From Bradyrhizobium sp. (GTDB lineage: Bacteria; Pseudomonadota; Alphaproteobacteria; Rhizobiales; Xanthobacteraceae): a stretch of 64,000 nt of DNA. Both the position numbers and the translations under genes were made by a program. Of this stretch, positions 9,120 through 18,390 are shown one piece after another. Location of the stretch: positions 806,001-870,000 of the forward strand of contig NZ_JACRMG010000009.1 of the NCBI RefSeq assembly GCF_016219575.1, read 5' to 3'. Within the stretch, counting starts at the first letter, position 1; each line of letters starts with the position of its first letter. A model generated the notes under the pieces. The model was not told where the DNA came from and ran no database searches. It saw nothing but the letters and a program-made list of their open reading frames with translations.

Positions 9120-9839
9120 ATGACGCAGCCTGCAAAGGTCCAAGAGCCCTCGATGGAGGAGATTCTGGCGTCGATCCGTCGTATCATCGCCGATGACGAG
9201 GCCAAGCCCGGCGACAAGCCTGCTGCCGCCGCGGCGCCCGCCGCACCGCCTTCCAAGCCCGCGATGAAGGACATTCCGCCTTCGGCGATTCCGGCTGCGC
9301 AGCCCGCTGCCAAGGCGGCCCCGGCGCCGGTTCCGAAGCCCGCGCCGCCTCCACCGCCCGCGCCTGCCGCGAGCAACAGCCAGGACGACATCGATGCGAT
9401 GCTGGCGAGCCTCGAGGAGGACACTGCGCCCGAGGAGGTGAGACCGCCGCAGCCCGACGGCGACGTGTTCGAACTCACCGACGAGATGGCGCTGCCCGAG
9501 CCGGCGCCCGCGCCACCGCCGGCCGCTTCCTTCAGCAGGATCGAGCCACAGGACGATCTGGAATTCACTGAGGCGAGGGCGGCGCAGCGTCAGCCAATGC
9601 CCGAGCCGTCGCCGGTGGAAATGCCGGGGCCGATCCTGTCGCGCACGACGGTGAGCGCCGTGGAGTCCGCCTTCAACACGCTGGCCCACACCGTACTCAG
9701 CAACAACGCGCGGACGCTCGAAGACCTGGTCAAGGAAATGCTGCGCCCGATGCTGAAATCCTGGCTCGACGACAACCTGCCCGGGCTGGTGGAGCGCATC
9801 GTCAAGGCCGAGATCGAGCGGGTATCCCGCGGCCGTTAG
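9120..9839 (+). CDS. popZ: PopZ-like polar organizing protein (DUF2497)
   Basis: 239 residues. The three-part PopZ layout is clear: a conserved N-terminal helix EPSMEEILASIRRIIADDE (residues 9-27), a long Pro/Ala-rich disordered linker (about 30-190), and a conserved C-terminal oligomerisation region with LEDLVKEMLRPMLKSW followed by LPGLVERIVKAEIERVSRG. PopZ self-assembles into a polar matrix that anchors parS-ParB and recruits cell cycle regulators in alphaproteobacteria. The ATG has ggagtcgg just upstream; in-frame codons before it do not match the family. It precedes valS in the same direction. Confidence 0.92.
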   Translation: MTQPAKVQEPSMEEILASIRRIIADDEAKPGDKPAAAAAPAAPPSKPAMKDIPPSAIPAAQPAAKAAPAPVPKPAPPPPPAPAASNSQDDIDAMLASLEEDTAPEEVRPPQPDGDVFELTDEMALPEPAPAPPPAASFSRIEPQDDLEFTEARAAQRQPMPEPSPVEMPGPILSRTTVSAVESAFNTLAHTVLSNNARTLEDLVKEMLRPMLKSWLDDNLPGLVERIVKAEIERVSRGR

Positions 9840-9854
9840 CCTCGGCGCATGGCC

Positions 9855-9879
9855 CCGAAAAGTGCATACCGGTTTTCGG
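9855..9879. repeat. Rhizobiales-type short palindromic repeat
   Basis: The arms ccgaaaa and ttttcgg pair across gtgcataccgg, and the segment continues into tcaggtcatgcgcggaaaag. A related copy with the same aaaagtg...accggtttt core occurs at 35801-35842. Sequences of this kind are common between genes in Bradyrhizobium and relatives. It lies between popZ and valS. Confidence 0.6.
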
Positions 9880-10025
9880 ATCAGGTCATGCGCGGAAAAG
9901 AGGGGCCAAAGCCCCGATTCAGCCATCCATTCGGGCTTAATCCGGTCCTTTCGGGGCGGTAGCGTGTTGACTTGCGCGGCTGCGGCGGCTCTTTACCCCT
10001 CAAATCTCCAAACCCTTGCCGTGTC

Positions 10026-12893
10026 ATGATCGAGAAGAACTACCAGCCCGCCGACATTGAAAGCCGCATGGCCCAGATCTGGGAGGAGAGCGGCGCGTTC
10101 CGGGCCGGCCGGCCCGAGCGCAAGGATGCGCCCACCTTCACCATCGTGATCCCGCCGCCGAATGTGACGGGCTCGCTGCACATGGGGCACGCGCTCAACA
10201 ACACGCTGCAGGACATTCTCTGCCGCTTCGAGCGCATGCGCGGCAAGGACGTGCTGTGGCAGCCCGGCACGGACCATGCCGGCATCGCCACGCAGATGGT
10301 GGTCGAGCGCCAGTTGATGGAGCGGCAGGAGCCCGGCCGCCGCGACATGGGCCGCGCGAAATTTCTCGAGCGGGTCTGGCGGTGGAAAGCCGAGAGCGGC
10401 GGCACCATTGTCAACCAGCTCAAGCGCCTCGGTGCCTCCTGCGACTGGTCGCGCGAGCGCTTCACCATGGACGAGGGCCTGTCCAAGGCCGTCATCAAGG
10501 TATTCGTCGAACTGCACCGCCAGGGCCTGATCTACAAGGACAAGCGGCTGGTCAACTGGGATCCGAAACTGCTCACCGCGATCTCCGATCTCGAAGTGCA
10601 GCAGGTCGAGGTCAAGGGCAGCCTGTGGTACTTGCGCTATCCGATCGAAGGCCGCCAATTCGATCCGGCCGATCCCAAGACATTCGTCGTGGTCGCCACC
10701 ACGCGGCCCGAGACCATGCTGGGCGACACCGGCGTGGCCGTGCATCCGGAGGACGAGCGCTACACCGATCTCGTCGGCATGCATGTGATCCTGCCGCTGG
10801 TCGGCCGCAGGATTCCGATCGTCGCCGACGAGTATTCCGATCCCGACAAGGGGTCGGGTGCGGTGAAGATCACGCCGGCACACGACTTCAACGACTTCGA
10901 TGTCGGCAACCGCCACAGCCTGCCGCGCATCAACGTCTTCGACAAGGAGGGCCGCGTCTCCCTGATCGAAAACGAGGACTATCTGCGCGGGCTACCTGAG
11001 GGCGCGCTGATGCTCGCCGAAGAGCTGCACAACGTCGATCGCTACGCCGCGCGCAAGAAGATCGTCGCGCGGCTGGAGGACTTTGGCTTCGTCGAGAAGG
11101 TCGAGCCGAACACGCATATGGTGCCGCACGGCGACCGCTCCAACGTCGTCATCGAGCCGTATCTGACCGACCAGTGGTACGTCGACGCCAAGACGCTGGC
11201 GCAGCCCGCCATCGCGGCGGTGCGTTCCGGCGCCACGACCTTCGTGCCGAAGAATTGGGAAAAGACCTATTTCGACTGGATGGAGAACATCCAGCCCTGG
11301 TGCATCTCGCGCCAGCTCTGGTGGGGCCATCAGATTCCGGCCTGGTACGGGCCCGACGGCAAGGTCTTCGTCGCCGAAACCGAGGAAGAAGCGGTCGGCA
11401 ACGCGCTCGGCTATTACGTCGAGCAGGAAGTGATCACGCCGGAGCAGGGCGAGGAGATGGCGCGCGACCCGGCGAAGCGCGAAGGATTTATCGTTCGCGA
11501 CGAGGATGTGCTCGATACCTGGTTCTCTTCCGGACTGTGGCCGTTCTCGACGCTCGGCTGGCCCGATGAGACACCGGAGCTGCAGCGCTATTACCCCACC
11601 AGCACGCTGGTGACCGGTTTCGACATCATCTTCTTCTGGGTCGCCCGCATGATGATGCTCGGCATCCATTTCATGGATGAGGTGCCTTTCTCCACCGTCT
11701 ACATCCACGCCCTCGTCCGCGACGAGAAGGGCGCCAAGATGTCGAAGTCGAAAGGCAACGTCATCGACCCCCTGCATCTCGTCGACGAATACGGCGCGGA
11801 CGCGCTGCGCTTCACGCTGGCGGCGATGGCCGCGCAGGGCCGCGACATCAAGCTCTCGACCCAGCGTGTCGAGGGCTATCGCAATTTCGCGACCAAGCTG
11901 TGGAACGCCTGCCGCTTCGCCGAGATGAACGGCTGCTCCTTGCCCGGAGATTTCGATCCGACGCAGGCGAAGCAGACCCTGAACCGCTGGATCGCGCACG
12001 AAGCCTCGCGCACGACCCGCGAAGTCAGCGAGGCGATCGAGGCTTATCGCTTCAACGATGCGGCGGGCGCGATCTACCGCTTCGTCTGGAACGTTTATTG
12101 CGACTGGTATCTGGAGCTCGCAAAGCCCGTGCTGCTCGGCGAGGACGGTCCGGCCAAGGCCGAGACCCGCGCCATGATCGCCTGGGCGCGCGACGAGATC
12201 CTGAAACTGCTGCATCCCTTCATGCCCTTCATCACCGAGGAGCTGTGGGCGGTGACGGCCAAACGCGACACGCTGCTGGTGCTGACGCCCTGGCCGCGCA
12301 AGGCGGGCAGCCTGTCGTCGGAAGAACTGGCGCAGGTTGTGACCACGAACCCGAGCGATGCGCTGATCCCCACGGTGATCCTCGAACTCGATGCCGGCGA
12401 GTTCAGCGATCCCGAAGCGGAAGCGGAGATCGGCTGGGTAGTCGATCTCGTCACCGCGATCCGCTCGGTGCGGGCGGAGATGAACATCCCGCCGGCGACG
12501 CTGACGCCGCTGGTGCTGGCGGCGGCATCCGCCGAGACCAAGGCGCGTGCGCAGCGCTGGAACGACGTCGTCAAGCGCTTGTCGCGGCTGTCGGACATTT
12601 CGTTCGCGGACAGCGCGCCGGAAGGCGCGGTGCAGGTGCTGGTTCGCGGCGAGGTCGCCGCGCTTCCGCTGAAGGGCGTGATCGACCTCGCCGCCGAGCG
12701 CGCGCGGCTGGAGAAGGAAATCGGCAAGGCCGACGGCGACATCAAGCGCGTCGACGCCAAGCTCGCCAACGAGAAATTCGTCGCCAACGCGCCGGAAGAG
12801 ATCGTCGAGGAAGAGAAGGAAAAGCGCGAGGCAGCTCTGGCGCGCAAGACGAAATTGCAGGAAGCGCTGGAGCGCCTGAAGAAGGCGTCGTAG
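10026..12893 (+). CDS. valS: Valyl-tRNA synthetase
   Basis: 955 residues, full length for class I ValRS. Charges tRNA-Val with valine in the cytoplasm and edits misactivated threonine. The HIGH motif is HMGH at residues 52-55 within PPPNVTGSLHMGHALNN; KMSKS is at 571-575 (GAKMSKSKGNVID). The CP1 editing domain lies between them with TTRPETMLGDTGVAVHPED. The anticodon-binding domain follows, and a C-terminal coiled-coil arm is seen from about residue 885 (LAAERARLEKEIGKADGDIKRVDAKLANEKF). The ATG at 10026 begins MIEKNYQPADIE, the usual ValRS opening. Confidence 0.98.
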   Translation: MIEKNYQPADIESRMAQIWEESGAFRAGRPERKDAPTFTIVIPPPNVTGSLHMGHALNNTLQDILCRFERMRGKDVLWQPGTDHAGIATQMVVERQLMERQEPGRRDMGRAKFLERVWRWKAESGGTIVNQLKRLGASCDWSRERFTMDEGLSKAVIKVFVELHRQGLIYKDKRLVNWDPKLLTAISDLEVQQVEVKGSLWYLRYPIEGRQFDPADPKTFVVVATTRPETMLGDTGVAVHPEDERYTDLVGMHVILPLVGRRIPIVADEYSDPDKGSGAVKITPAHDFNDFDVGNRHSLPRINVFDKEGRVSLIENEDYLRGLPEGALMLAEELHNVDRYAARKKIVARLEDFGFVEKVEPNTHMVPHGDRSNVVIEPYLTDQWYVDAKTLAQPAIAAVRSGATTFVPKNWEKTYFDWMENIQPWCISRQLWWGHQIPAWYGPDGKVFVAETEEEAVGNALGYYVEQEVITPEQGEEMARDPAKREGFIVRDEDVLDTWFSSGLWPFSTLGWPDETPELQRYYPTSTLVTGFDIIFFWVARMMMLGIHFMDEVPFSTVYIHALVRDEKGAKMSKSKGNVIDPLHLVDEYGADALRFTLAAMAAQGRDIKLSTQRVEGYRNFATKLWNACRFAEMNGCSLPGDFDPTQAKQTLNRWIAHEASRTTREVSEAIEAYRFNDAAGAIYRFVWNVYCDWYLELAKPVLLGEDGPAKAETRAMIAWARDEILKLLHPFMPFITEELWAVTAKRDTLLVLTPWPRKAGSLSSEELAQVVTTNPSDALIPTVILELDAGEFSDPEAEAEIGWVVDLVTAIRSVRAEMNIPPATLTPLVLAAASAETKARAQRWNDVVKRLSRLSDISFADSAPEGAVQVLVRGEVAALPLKGVIDLAAERARLEKEIGKADGDIKRVDAKLANEKFVANAPEEIVEEEKEKREAALARKTKLQEALERLKKAS

Positions 12894-12909
12894 ACGACGA
12901 CATTTCCAC

Positions 12910-12989
12910 CGTCATTGCGAGGAGCGAAGCGACGAAGCAATCCATGCTTTCGCGTGGCAAGATGGATTGCCGCTTCGCTCGCAATGACG
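12910..12989. repeat. Bradyrhizobium-type intergenic palindromic repeat
   Basis: An 80-nt imperfect inverted repeat. The outer arms cgtcattgc (12910-12918) and gcaatgacg (12981-12989) are perfectly complementary, and the inner halves gaagcaatccat and atggattgccgcttc continue the pairing. The sequence type (cgtcattgcgag...gaagcaatccat) is widely dispersed in Bradyrhizobium genomes. It follows the valS stop by 17 nt and may end or stabilise that transcript. Confidence 0.85.
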
Positions 12990-13008
12990 ACTGGGATAGA
13001 TTGATTGC

Positions 13009-13395
13009 ATGCTCGACCACGTCTCCATCACCGTCTCCGATATCGCCGCCGCCGAGCGCTTCTACGACGCGATCATGAAGGCGCTCGGCGTGGTCAAGGT
13101 CGGCCGCCGCGATGACTGGCTCGGCTATGGCGAGCGCGCCCGGCCATCCTATCCAGACCGCGTCTACATTTCGATCCGCAAGGGCGAGAGGCCGGAGGAA
13201 GCCTTCGGCCGCCACTGGTGCTTCAAGGCGCGCTGGCAGAGCCATGTCGATGCATTCTGGGATGCCGGCATCGCGGCCGGCGGAGCCGACGACGGGCCGC
13301 CGGGACTGCGCAGCTATCACGCCTCCTACTATGCGGCGTTCCTCCGCGACCCCGACGGCAACCGCCTCGAAGCGGTCTGCCACCATCCGGTGTAG
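13009..13395 (+). CDS. VOC family (glyoxalase/bleomycin resistance fold) protein
   Basis: 128 residues, one VOC domain built of two beta-alpha-beta-beta-beta units. The start MLDHVSITVSDIAAAERFYDAIMKALG is the typical first module with the metal-ligand His4; the end FLRDPDGNRLEAVCHHP supplies the second-module ligand Glu. Members are dioxygenases, isomerases, thioltransferases or binding proteins, so substrate cannot be assigned. The next reading frame, a methyltransferase relic, starts 2 nt after its stop, so the two were probably one transcript. Confidence 0.88.
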   Translation: MLDHVSITVSDIAAAERFYDAIMKALGVVKVGRRDDWLGYGERARPSYPDRVYISIRKGERPEEAFGRHWCFKARWQSHVDAFWDAGIAAGGADDGPPGLRSYHASYYAAFLRDPDGNRLEAVCHHPV

Positions 13396-13397
13396 GC

Positions 13398-14233
13398 ATG
13401 CAAGCAGGGCGCCCGAGCCGGACTGCATTGGGCGCAGCGATGCATCGCGCCGTGCACCAGACGCTGGAGGGCGGTACGATCTTCGCCGACCCCTACGCGT
13501 TGCAAATCCTCGATGACGAAGCGCGCGCAAATCTGCCCGCGATGGCTGCGGATCCCGCGCACCGGCCCATGCGGCTGTTCATAGCTGCGCGGAGCCGGTT
13601 CTCTGAAGAGGCGATGGCGACCTGTGTTGCGCGCGGCGTGCGTCAGGTCGTCATTCTTGGAGCGGGGCTCGACACGTTCGCACTGCGCAACCCGCATGCC
13701 GGCATCACCGTCTACGAAATCGATTATCCCGCGACCCAGGCGTGGAAGCGTGAACGCCTGACCCAAACAGGTGTCGCGCTGCCGCCGTCGCTGACATTTG
13801 CGCCCATCGATTTCGAAAGGCAAAGCCTTGGCAAAGGGCTGTCGGCATCTGGCTTCCGCGCTGACGAACCGGCCTTTTTCCAGTGGCTCGGCGTCACGCC
13901 GTATCTGACGCGGGAGGCCATCGTTTCCACGCTCGATTTTGTCGCCAGCATCGCCGGCTCCGAGTCGTATTCGAGTACGCGGAGCCGTTTGAGAACTACC
14001 CGCCGGCCATGCGCGCCAATCTTGTCGCAATTGCCGAAAGCGCTGCCGCACGCGGCGAACCTTGGCTCAGCCTGTTTGATCCTTCTGACATGGCCGCATT
14101 GATGCAGGCCCGGCATTTTTCCGAGTTCGAGGACGTCACGCGCGCCGAACTCGCTGCGCGCTACTATGGAGAACTGGGGCAGGGGCTGCCAGCAGGCCCG
14201 GGTCCGCATATGGTGCGCGCGGCTTCGCGCTAA
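13398..14233 (+). pseudogene. Frameshifted class I SAM methyltransferase (LCMT/PPM1-like family)
   Basis: Two overlapping frames together make one methyltransferase. The first frame from ATG 13398 reads the N-terminal two thirds, including VRQVVILGAGLDTFALRNP (SAM site), VYEIDYPATQAWKRERL and FFQWLGVTPYLTREAI. Near 13964 the homologous reading passes to another frame as VVFEYAEPFENYPPAMRANL and continues to HMVRAASR and the stop at 14231-14233. One missing base in ...ccgagtcgtattcgag (a G that would make gag-gtc-gta) explains the break. Family: SAM-dependent methyltransferases of the TIGR00027/leucine carboxyl methyltransferase type. Either a recent pseudogene or a sequencing error. Confidence 0.8.
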
Positions 14234-14841
14234 CGTGGAAACCGTTTGCTCAGGAATTTCGAGCCCTTCAGCCCGTAGCGCCATGGCAGCTCCACCGCCT
14301 TGGTGATGCCGATCCGCACGCCCGCCACGATCTCGGGCGTCGCAGTGCGCGCGAACAGCGCAATCGGCGGCCTGTCGAGCGGCAACTCGCTGTGCTTGAT
14401 GGTGATGCCGAGCGCCTCGCAGAGCTTGCCGGGTCCCGAGCAGAGCGCGCGCACTTCGTCCACGCCACGCCGGCGCCGCATTGCGGCGAGCCCGTGGGTC
14501 GGCTCCAGCGCGCGGATCAGCACGGCGCTGGCCGAGCCTTCCTCCTCGCAGACGAAATTGGCGCACCAGTGGATGCCGTAGGAGCGGTAGACGTAGGAGA
14601 AGCCGGCCGGGCCGAACATCACGCGGTTGCGCGGCGTCGGTCCGCGGTAGGAATGCGCGGCCGGATCGGTGTGATGATAGGCCTCCACCTCGACGATGAT
14701 GCCGCCGACGCCGCCAACCAGGAACGTCGCGCCGATCAGGTCGGGGGCGACCTCATGGACGCTGCGGTCGAAGAACGCGCGTTTCAGCGGTTTGCCGGGG
14801 GCAGGGGCGGCCGTACCGGCGGATTTCGAAGCTGGAGCCAT
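14230..14841 (-). CDS. DNA-3-methyladenine glycosylase (AAG/MPG family)
   Basis: 203 residues from the ATG at 14841 (an alternative in-frame ATG at 14895 adds 18 residues with no family similarity). Excises alkylated purines to start base excision repair. Key family blocks are visible: [65 protein letters not shown], with catalytic Glu in VEVEAY and intercalating Tyr in YVYRSYG, then [10 protein letters not shown] and [14 protein letters not shown]. It converges on the frameshifted methyltransferase with a 4-nt overlap. Confidence 0.93.
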   Translation of the reverse strand: MAPASKSAGTAAPAPGKPLKRAFFDRSVHEVAPDLIGATFLVGGVGGIIVEVEAYHHTDPAAHSYRGPTPRNRVMFGPAGFSYVYRSYGIHWCANFVCEEEGSASAVLIRALEPTHGLAAMRRRRGVDEVRALCSGPGKLCEALGITIKHSELPLDRPPIALFARTATPEIVAGVRIGITKAVELPWRYGLKGSKFLSKRFPR

Positions 14842-14977
14842 TTTGAGGTGGGAATCGGGTCGGAACTGGCTGGAAAGCTCGCCCGACCATGCCATGTTCT
14901 GCTAGCTTCGGCGATGCCCAGTTGCGGCGTGCGCCAACACGGATTAGCTAAGAACTCTCGTTACTTGCAAGATCGCC

Positions 14978-15937
14978 ATGGTCACCATCGTCGATACCCT
15001 GTCCAACACACCGCTGCGCCCGCGTCACCCCGAAAAGGCGAACCGGGCCGATAACACGTCGCCGCCGAAACCGGACTGGATCAGGGTGCGCGCGCCCAAC
15101 ACCCGCGGCTACGCCGATACCCGCAACATCGTGAAGGAGAACGGCCTCGTCACGGTGTGCGAGGAGGCGGGCTGCCCGAACATCGGCGAGTGCTGGGACA
15201 AGAAGCACGCCACCTTCATGATCATGGGCGACACCTGCACCCGGGCCTGCGCCTTCTGCAACGTCAAGACCGGCATGCCCGGCGCGCTCGACGCCGATGA
15301 GCCCGAGCACGTCGCGGAAGCAACCTTCAAGCTCGGGCTGAAGCACGTCGTCGTCACCTCTGTGGACCGCGACGATCTCGCCGATGGCGGCGCCGAACAT
15401 TTTGCCCGGACCATCCGCGCCATCCGCGCGCGCTGCCCGAACACGACCATCGAAATCCTTACTCCGGACTTTTTGCGCAAGGACGGCGCATTGGAGGTGG
15501 TGGTTGCGGCCAAGCCCGACGTGTTCAATCACAACCTGGAAACCGTGCCGTCGCGCTATCTCACCGTGCGGCCGGGCGCGCGCTATTTTCACTCCATCCG
15601 GCTGTTGCAGCGGGTCAAGGAGCTCGATCCGACGCTGTTCACGAAGTCCGGCATCATGGTTGGCCTCGGGGAGGAGCGCCACGAGGTGCTGCAGGTGATG
15701 GACGATTTGCGCTCGGCCGATGTCGATTTCCTCACCATCGGTCAATATCTGCAGCCGACCCGCAAGCATCACGCCGTGATGCGCTACGTCACGCCGGACG
15801 AATTCTCGGGCTATGAGAAGGTCGCCTACACCAAGGGCTTTCTGATGGTGTCGGCCAGCCCGCTGACCCGCTCGTCGCATCACGCGGGCGAGGATTTTGC
15901 AAAGCTCCAGGCAGCGCGCGCGGCGCAAGCCCGCTAG
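14978..15937 (+). CDS. lipA: Lipoyl synthase
   Basis: 319 residues. Radical SAM enzyme that inserts two sulfurs into octanoyl groups on E2 and H proteins. Both clusters are visible: auxiliary cluster ligands C61, C66, C72 ([12 protein letters not shown]) and the radical SAM cluster C87-x3-C91-x2-C94 (CTRACAFC). Other blocks are [41 protein letters not shown] and the C-terminal Ser ligand region [14 protein letters not shown]. It is followed 5 nt later by the COQ10-like gene, so the two are probably co-transcribed. Confidence 0.98.
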   Translation: MVTIVDTLSNTPLRPRHPEKANRADNTSPPKPDWIRVRAPNTRGYADTRNIVKENGLVTVCEEAGCPNIGECWDKKHATFMIMGDTCTRACAFCNVKTGMPGALDADEPEHVAEATFKLGLKHVVVTSVDRDDLADGGAEHFARTIRAIRARCPNTTIEILTPDFLRKDGALEVVVAAKPDVFNHNLETVPSRYLTVRPGARYFHSIRLLQRVKELDPTLFTKSGIMVGLGEERHEVLQVMDDLRSADVDFLTIGQYLQPTRKHHAVMRYVTPDEFSGYEKVAYTKGFLMVSASPLTRSSHHAGEDFAKLQAARAAQAR

Positions 15938-15942
15938 GTCCG

Positions 15943-16410
15943 ATGCCGCGGTTTTCCAGCAAGCGCCGGGTGCAGCACAGCGCGCTCCAGATGTTCGACC
16001 TCGTCGCCGATGTCGAGCGCTATCCGGAGTTCGTGCCGCTATGCGAGTCGCTGAGGATCCGGCAGCGCAAGGATAAGCCCAACGGCACAGAGATTTTGGT
16101 GGCCGACATGACCGTGTCGTTCAAGCTGGTTCGGGAGTCCTTCACCAGCGAAGTTGTGCTCGACCGTCCCAACCTGAAGATCGCGGCGAGGTACTTGAAG
16201 GGACCGTTCTCCAGCCTTGAAAACCGCTGGGCCTTCGAGCCGGGGTCCGAAACCGAATGCGATGTGGCCTTCTTCCTGGCCTACGAATTCAAGAGCCGCA
16301 TGCTGGCGATGCTGATGGGCGCGATGTTCGATGCGGCGTTTGCACGGTTCGCGTCGGCGTTCGAGAAGCGGGCGGACCAGGTGTACGGAAAACCCAAGGC
16401 GGCTTCGTAG
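15943..16410 (+). CDS. COQ10/START-type polyketide cyclase family protein (RatA-like)
   Basis: 155 residues, a SRPBCC/START fold. The opening FSSKRRVQHSALQMFDLVADVERYPEFVPLCESLRI and the C-terminal FEPGSETECDVAFFLAYEFKSRMLAMLMGAMFDAAF match the COQ10 family. Mitochondrial COQ10 binds ubiquinone and supports respiration; the E. coli homologue RatA has been described as blocking ribosome subunit association. In an alphaproteobacterium next to lipA a quinone-binding role is the better guess. There is no antitoxin partner gene beside it. Confidence 0.9.
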   Translation: MPRFSSKRRVQHSALQMFDLVADVERYPEFVPLCESLRIRQRKDKPNGTEILVADMTVSFKLVRESFTSEVVLDRPNLKIAARYLKGPFSSLENRWAFEPGSETECDVAFFLAYEFKSRMLAMLMGAMFDAAFARFASAFEKRADQVYGKPKAAS

Positions 16411-16484
16411 GAACGCAAGGTCAATCCTTTCGCGCGGGAAAATCTAGTTCGCGAGCTCAAGTAACGAATGGGTAAGCGCAGAGA

Positions 16485-17705
16485 TCACGCCGTCCGCTTC
16501 TGTCCGATCGCCTCGAACTTCGCCTTCTGCTCGTCGTTCAACGTGGCATAGAACTCGCCGAGCGCGACGCTCACGAGATAGATCGCTTGCTGCATGGCCT
16601 CAAGCCGCGCGTCCGCTGCGTCAAGGCGAGCGGGTGGAGTCGTCGTGTCCGTCGGCGGGCACGCACTCAGGATCCCGATCGCCATGGCATTGGCGTCCTG
16701 CAGCGACTTGAGTGCGGTGCGCTGCGTGTCGTTCAGGTTCAGCCTGGCTTCGATCTCGGCGGCCGGCCATTGCAAGGCGGTTGATTGCGCCGGCCCGCAG
16801 GCGGCCGCGTCCGGGCCGGCGTCCGCCGGCGCAGTCTTGCGCCGATCGGCGGCAAGGGCGTTGAGCCGCACTTCCTGCTCGTCATCCAGCAGGTCGTAGA
16901 ATTTCGTCAGCGGTTGCTGCAATGCTGACTGCACCGCGATCATCGTTCCGATGCGCTGCTGCATGATGGCGAGTCGCTCGGGCGCCGTCGGCGCCGCCTG
17001 CGTCGGGCAGGACGAACGGATCATGTGAGCGGCCATGATCAATGCCTTGGCAAGGTCGTCCAGAGCTGCGCGCTGCGCCTCGTTGTTCGGCTGAACGGCC
17101 TGCTGGAGTTCGCCGACGAGGCCGCCGACTTCGCGGCTGTCGTCGCCGCAGAGCTGTTGCAGCAACGGGACCCGGCGCTGACTACGGCCGGCCGGACGGG
17201 TCGAGGAAAAGGCGGCAAGATCGGCGCGGCCGTACGGCGCAAAAATCCCGGCATAGATGTCCGGATAGCCGTAGTTCCAGAAGCCGGTGCCGTCACCGAG
17301 GATGGCGTAGTCATGCACGTCGTAGATCGCGAAGGGCCAGAACAGCGGTCCGACCCAGCCATAGCTGCCGTCGCTGTGGCGCCACCAGCCGTCCGCGGCG
17401 ACCTTGGGCAAGCCGGCCAGTGCCGCAACCGCGACGATCTGCCGGCGCGCCGCCGGATCGGCAGGTCCTGCCGCCATGGCCTTGCGGATGTCCTGAGGCC
17501 TGAGAGCCGCCGTTCGCATTTTGCCATGGCGGGCATGGCTGCGCGCGTGCCGCATCCGTCCGAGCGACAATACGCGTCCTACCGCCATCTTCGCGACGCC
17601 GATGGGATTGATGCCAATGCGCATCCTGGCCGGGGCTTCGGTCGGCAGCAGCGTCGTCAGCAAGAGGGCGGCAATTCCGGCAATTCCAATGCGCCACCTC
17701 GACAT
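16485..17705 (-). CDS. Spy/CpxP-type LTXXQ periplasmic protein with two repeats
   Basis: 406 residues. The signal peptide WRIGIAGIAALLLTTLLPTEAPA is followed by a Gly/Trp/Tyr-rich middle region (about 105-155: DGWWRHSDGSYGWVGPLFWPF). Two homologous helical LTXXQ modules follow: FYDLLDDEQEVRLNALA near residue 270 and FYATLNDEQKAKFEAIG at the C-terminus, the second preceded by LNLNDTQRTALKSLQ. The fold is that of Spy/CpxP envelope-stress proteins, but the roughly 400-residue two-module form is typical of Rhizobiales and its function is unproven. An extracytoplasmic chaperone-like role is inference. Confidence 0.8.
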   Translation of the reverse strand: MSRWRIGIAGIAALLLTTLLPTEAPARMRIGINPIGVAKMAVGRVLSLGRMRHARSHARHGKMRTAALRPQDIRKAMAAGPADPAARRQIVAVAALAGLPKVAADGWWRHSDGSYGWVGPLFWPFAIYDVHDYAILGDGTGFWNYGYPDIYAGIFAPYGRADLAAFSSTRPAGRSQRRVPLLQQLCGDDSREVGGLVGELQQAVQPNNEAQRAALDDLAKALIMAAHMIRSSCPTQAAPTAPERLAIMQQRIGTMIAVQSALQQPLTKFYDLLDDEQEVRLNALAADRRKTAPADAGPDAAACGPAQSTALQWPAAEIEARLNLNDTQRTALKSLQDANAMAIGILSACPPTDTTTPPARLDAADARLEAMQQAIYLVSVALGEFYATLNDEQKAKFEAIGQKRTA

Positions 17706-17760
17706 GGCACCCTCCCGGCGGAAAGCCTCGTCGCGTCACCGTGGACATCTACAGACAGAT

Positions 17761-17785
17761 GACGCGGGGCGGAACCGAAAGTTCC
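17761..17785 (-). promoter_or_regulatory. Possible EcfG-type promoter upstream of the LTXXQ gene
   Basis: On the minus strand GGAAC (17785-17781), a 16-nt spacer and CGTC (17764-17761) resemble the alphaproteobacterial general stress sigma factor pattern GGAAC-N16/17-CGTT, with one mismatch at the last base. The site is 56 nt upstream of the start codon. An envelope-stress protein would be a reasonable target, but a single site with a mismatch is weak evidence. Confidence 0.25.
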
Positions 17786-17864
17786 CCGAGAGTGAGCTAT
17801 CCCGCCGAAAACCGGCAAGAATCGGGTCGGTCGTCGCGTTTGCGGCGAACAGCGTTTCCAGTCA

Positions 17865-18386
17865 TCACCGCGAGCCGAGGGGATGGCCAGATCCGCCACT
17901 CCGCAGCCACAGGCCGCGCGCCCTGTTCAGCAGGTCGGCAAGATCGGCCGCCCTGAGCTCCCATCCATTGCCGAGTGATCCCTCGACTTCAGGCAATTGC
18001 TGATCGGCGTGGCTGAGCACGCCGTTCCGCTCGCCGTCCGTGAAATTAAAACCGACGTGCTTCAAAATCGTCTTGCCGGTGGGCCGGTAGGGGCGAAAAT
18101 CCCTGACTTCGCTCCAGCTCCAGCTGTCGGTTCCGCGCATGCCCTGAAAGAAAATCCCCTCGGGCGTCAGCATCAGCGTGTCCGGACGAAACAGGCGCCA
18201 TCCGAAGACGGGGATGCCGAGGGCGAAAAAGCCCGCTACGAGGTAAGCGATCACGGGATTTTCCTCGGGATCTCTCGCCATCATTATTCCGGTCGCCACG
18301 AAGCCGACGACAATCAGCAACATGCCGGCGGCTACCATGCGAGAGGAGCGAATGATGATGGGCGGTTGACCGAGACTGCCCTGCAT
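17865..18386 (-). CDS. Hypothetical membrane protein with PH-like C-terminal domain
   Basis: 173 residues. Two adjacent transmembrane segments are seen, MVAAGMLLIVVGFVATGIMM (about 17-36) and VIAYLVAGFFALGIPVFGW (about 44-63). The soluble part opens FRPDTLMLTPEGIFFQGMRGTDSWSWSEVRDFRPY, a beta-rich motif like bacterial PH/YcxB-type domains attached to membrane hairpins. Molecular function is unknown. Transcription is in the same direction as cinA, whose stop lies 5 nt upstream of this start codon, so it is probably the end of an ispDF-cinA transcript. Confidence 0.75.
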   Translation of the reverse strand: MQGSLGQPPIIIRSSRMVAAGMLLIVVGFVATGIMMARDPEENPVIAYLVAGFFALGIPVFGWRLFRPDTLMLTPEGIFFQGMRGTDSWSWSEVRDFRPYRPTGKTILKHVGFNFTDGERNGVLSHADQQLPEVEGSLGNGWELRAADLADLLNRARGLWLRSGGSGHPLGSR

Positions 18387-18390
18387 CTCG

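Noticed and set aside
9210..9560. Repeat-like Pro/Ala stretch
   Set aside because: It is the disordered linker of PopZ in the correct frame between its two conserved ends.
15943..16410. Toxin of a toxin-antitoxin system (RatA annotation)
   Set aside because: Family name only. No partner antitoxin is adjacent, it follows lipA directly, and the COQ10 quinone-binding role fits alphaproteobacteria better.
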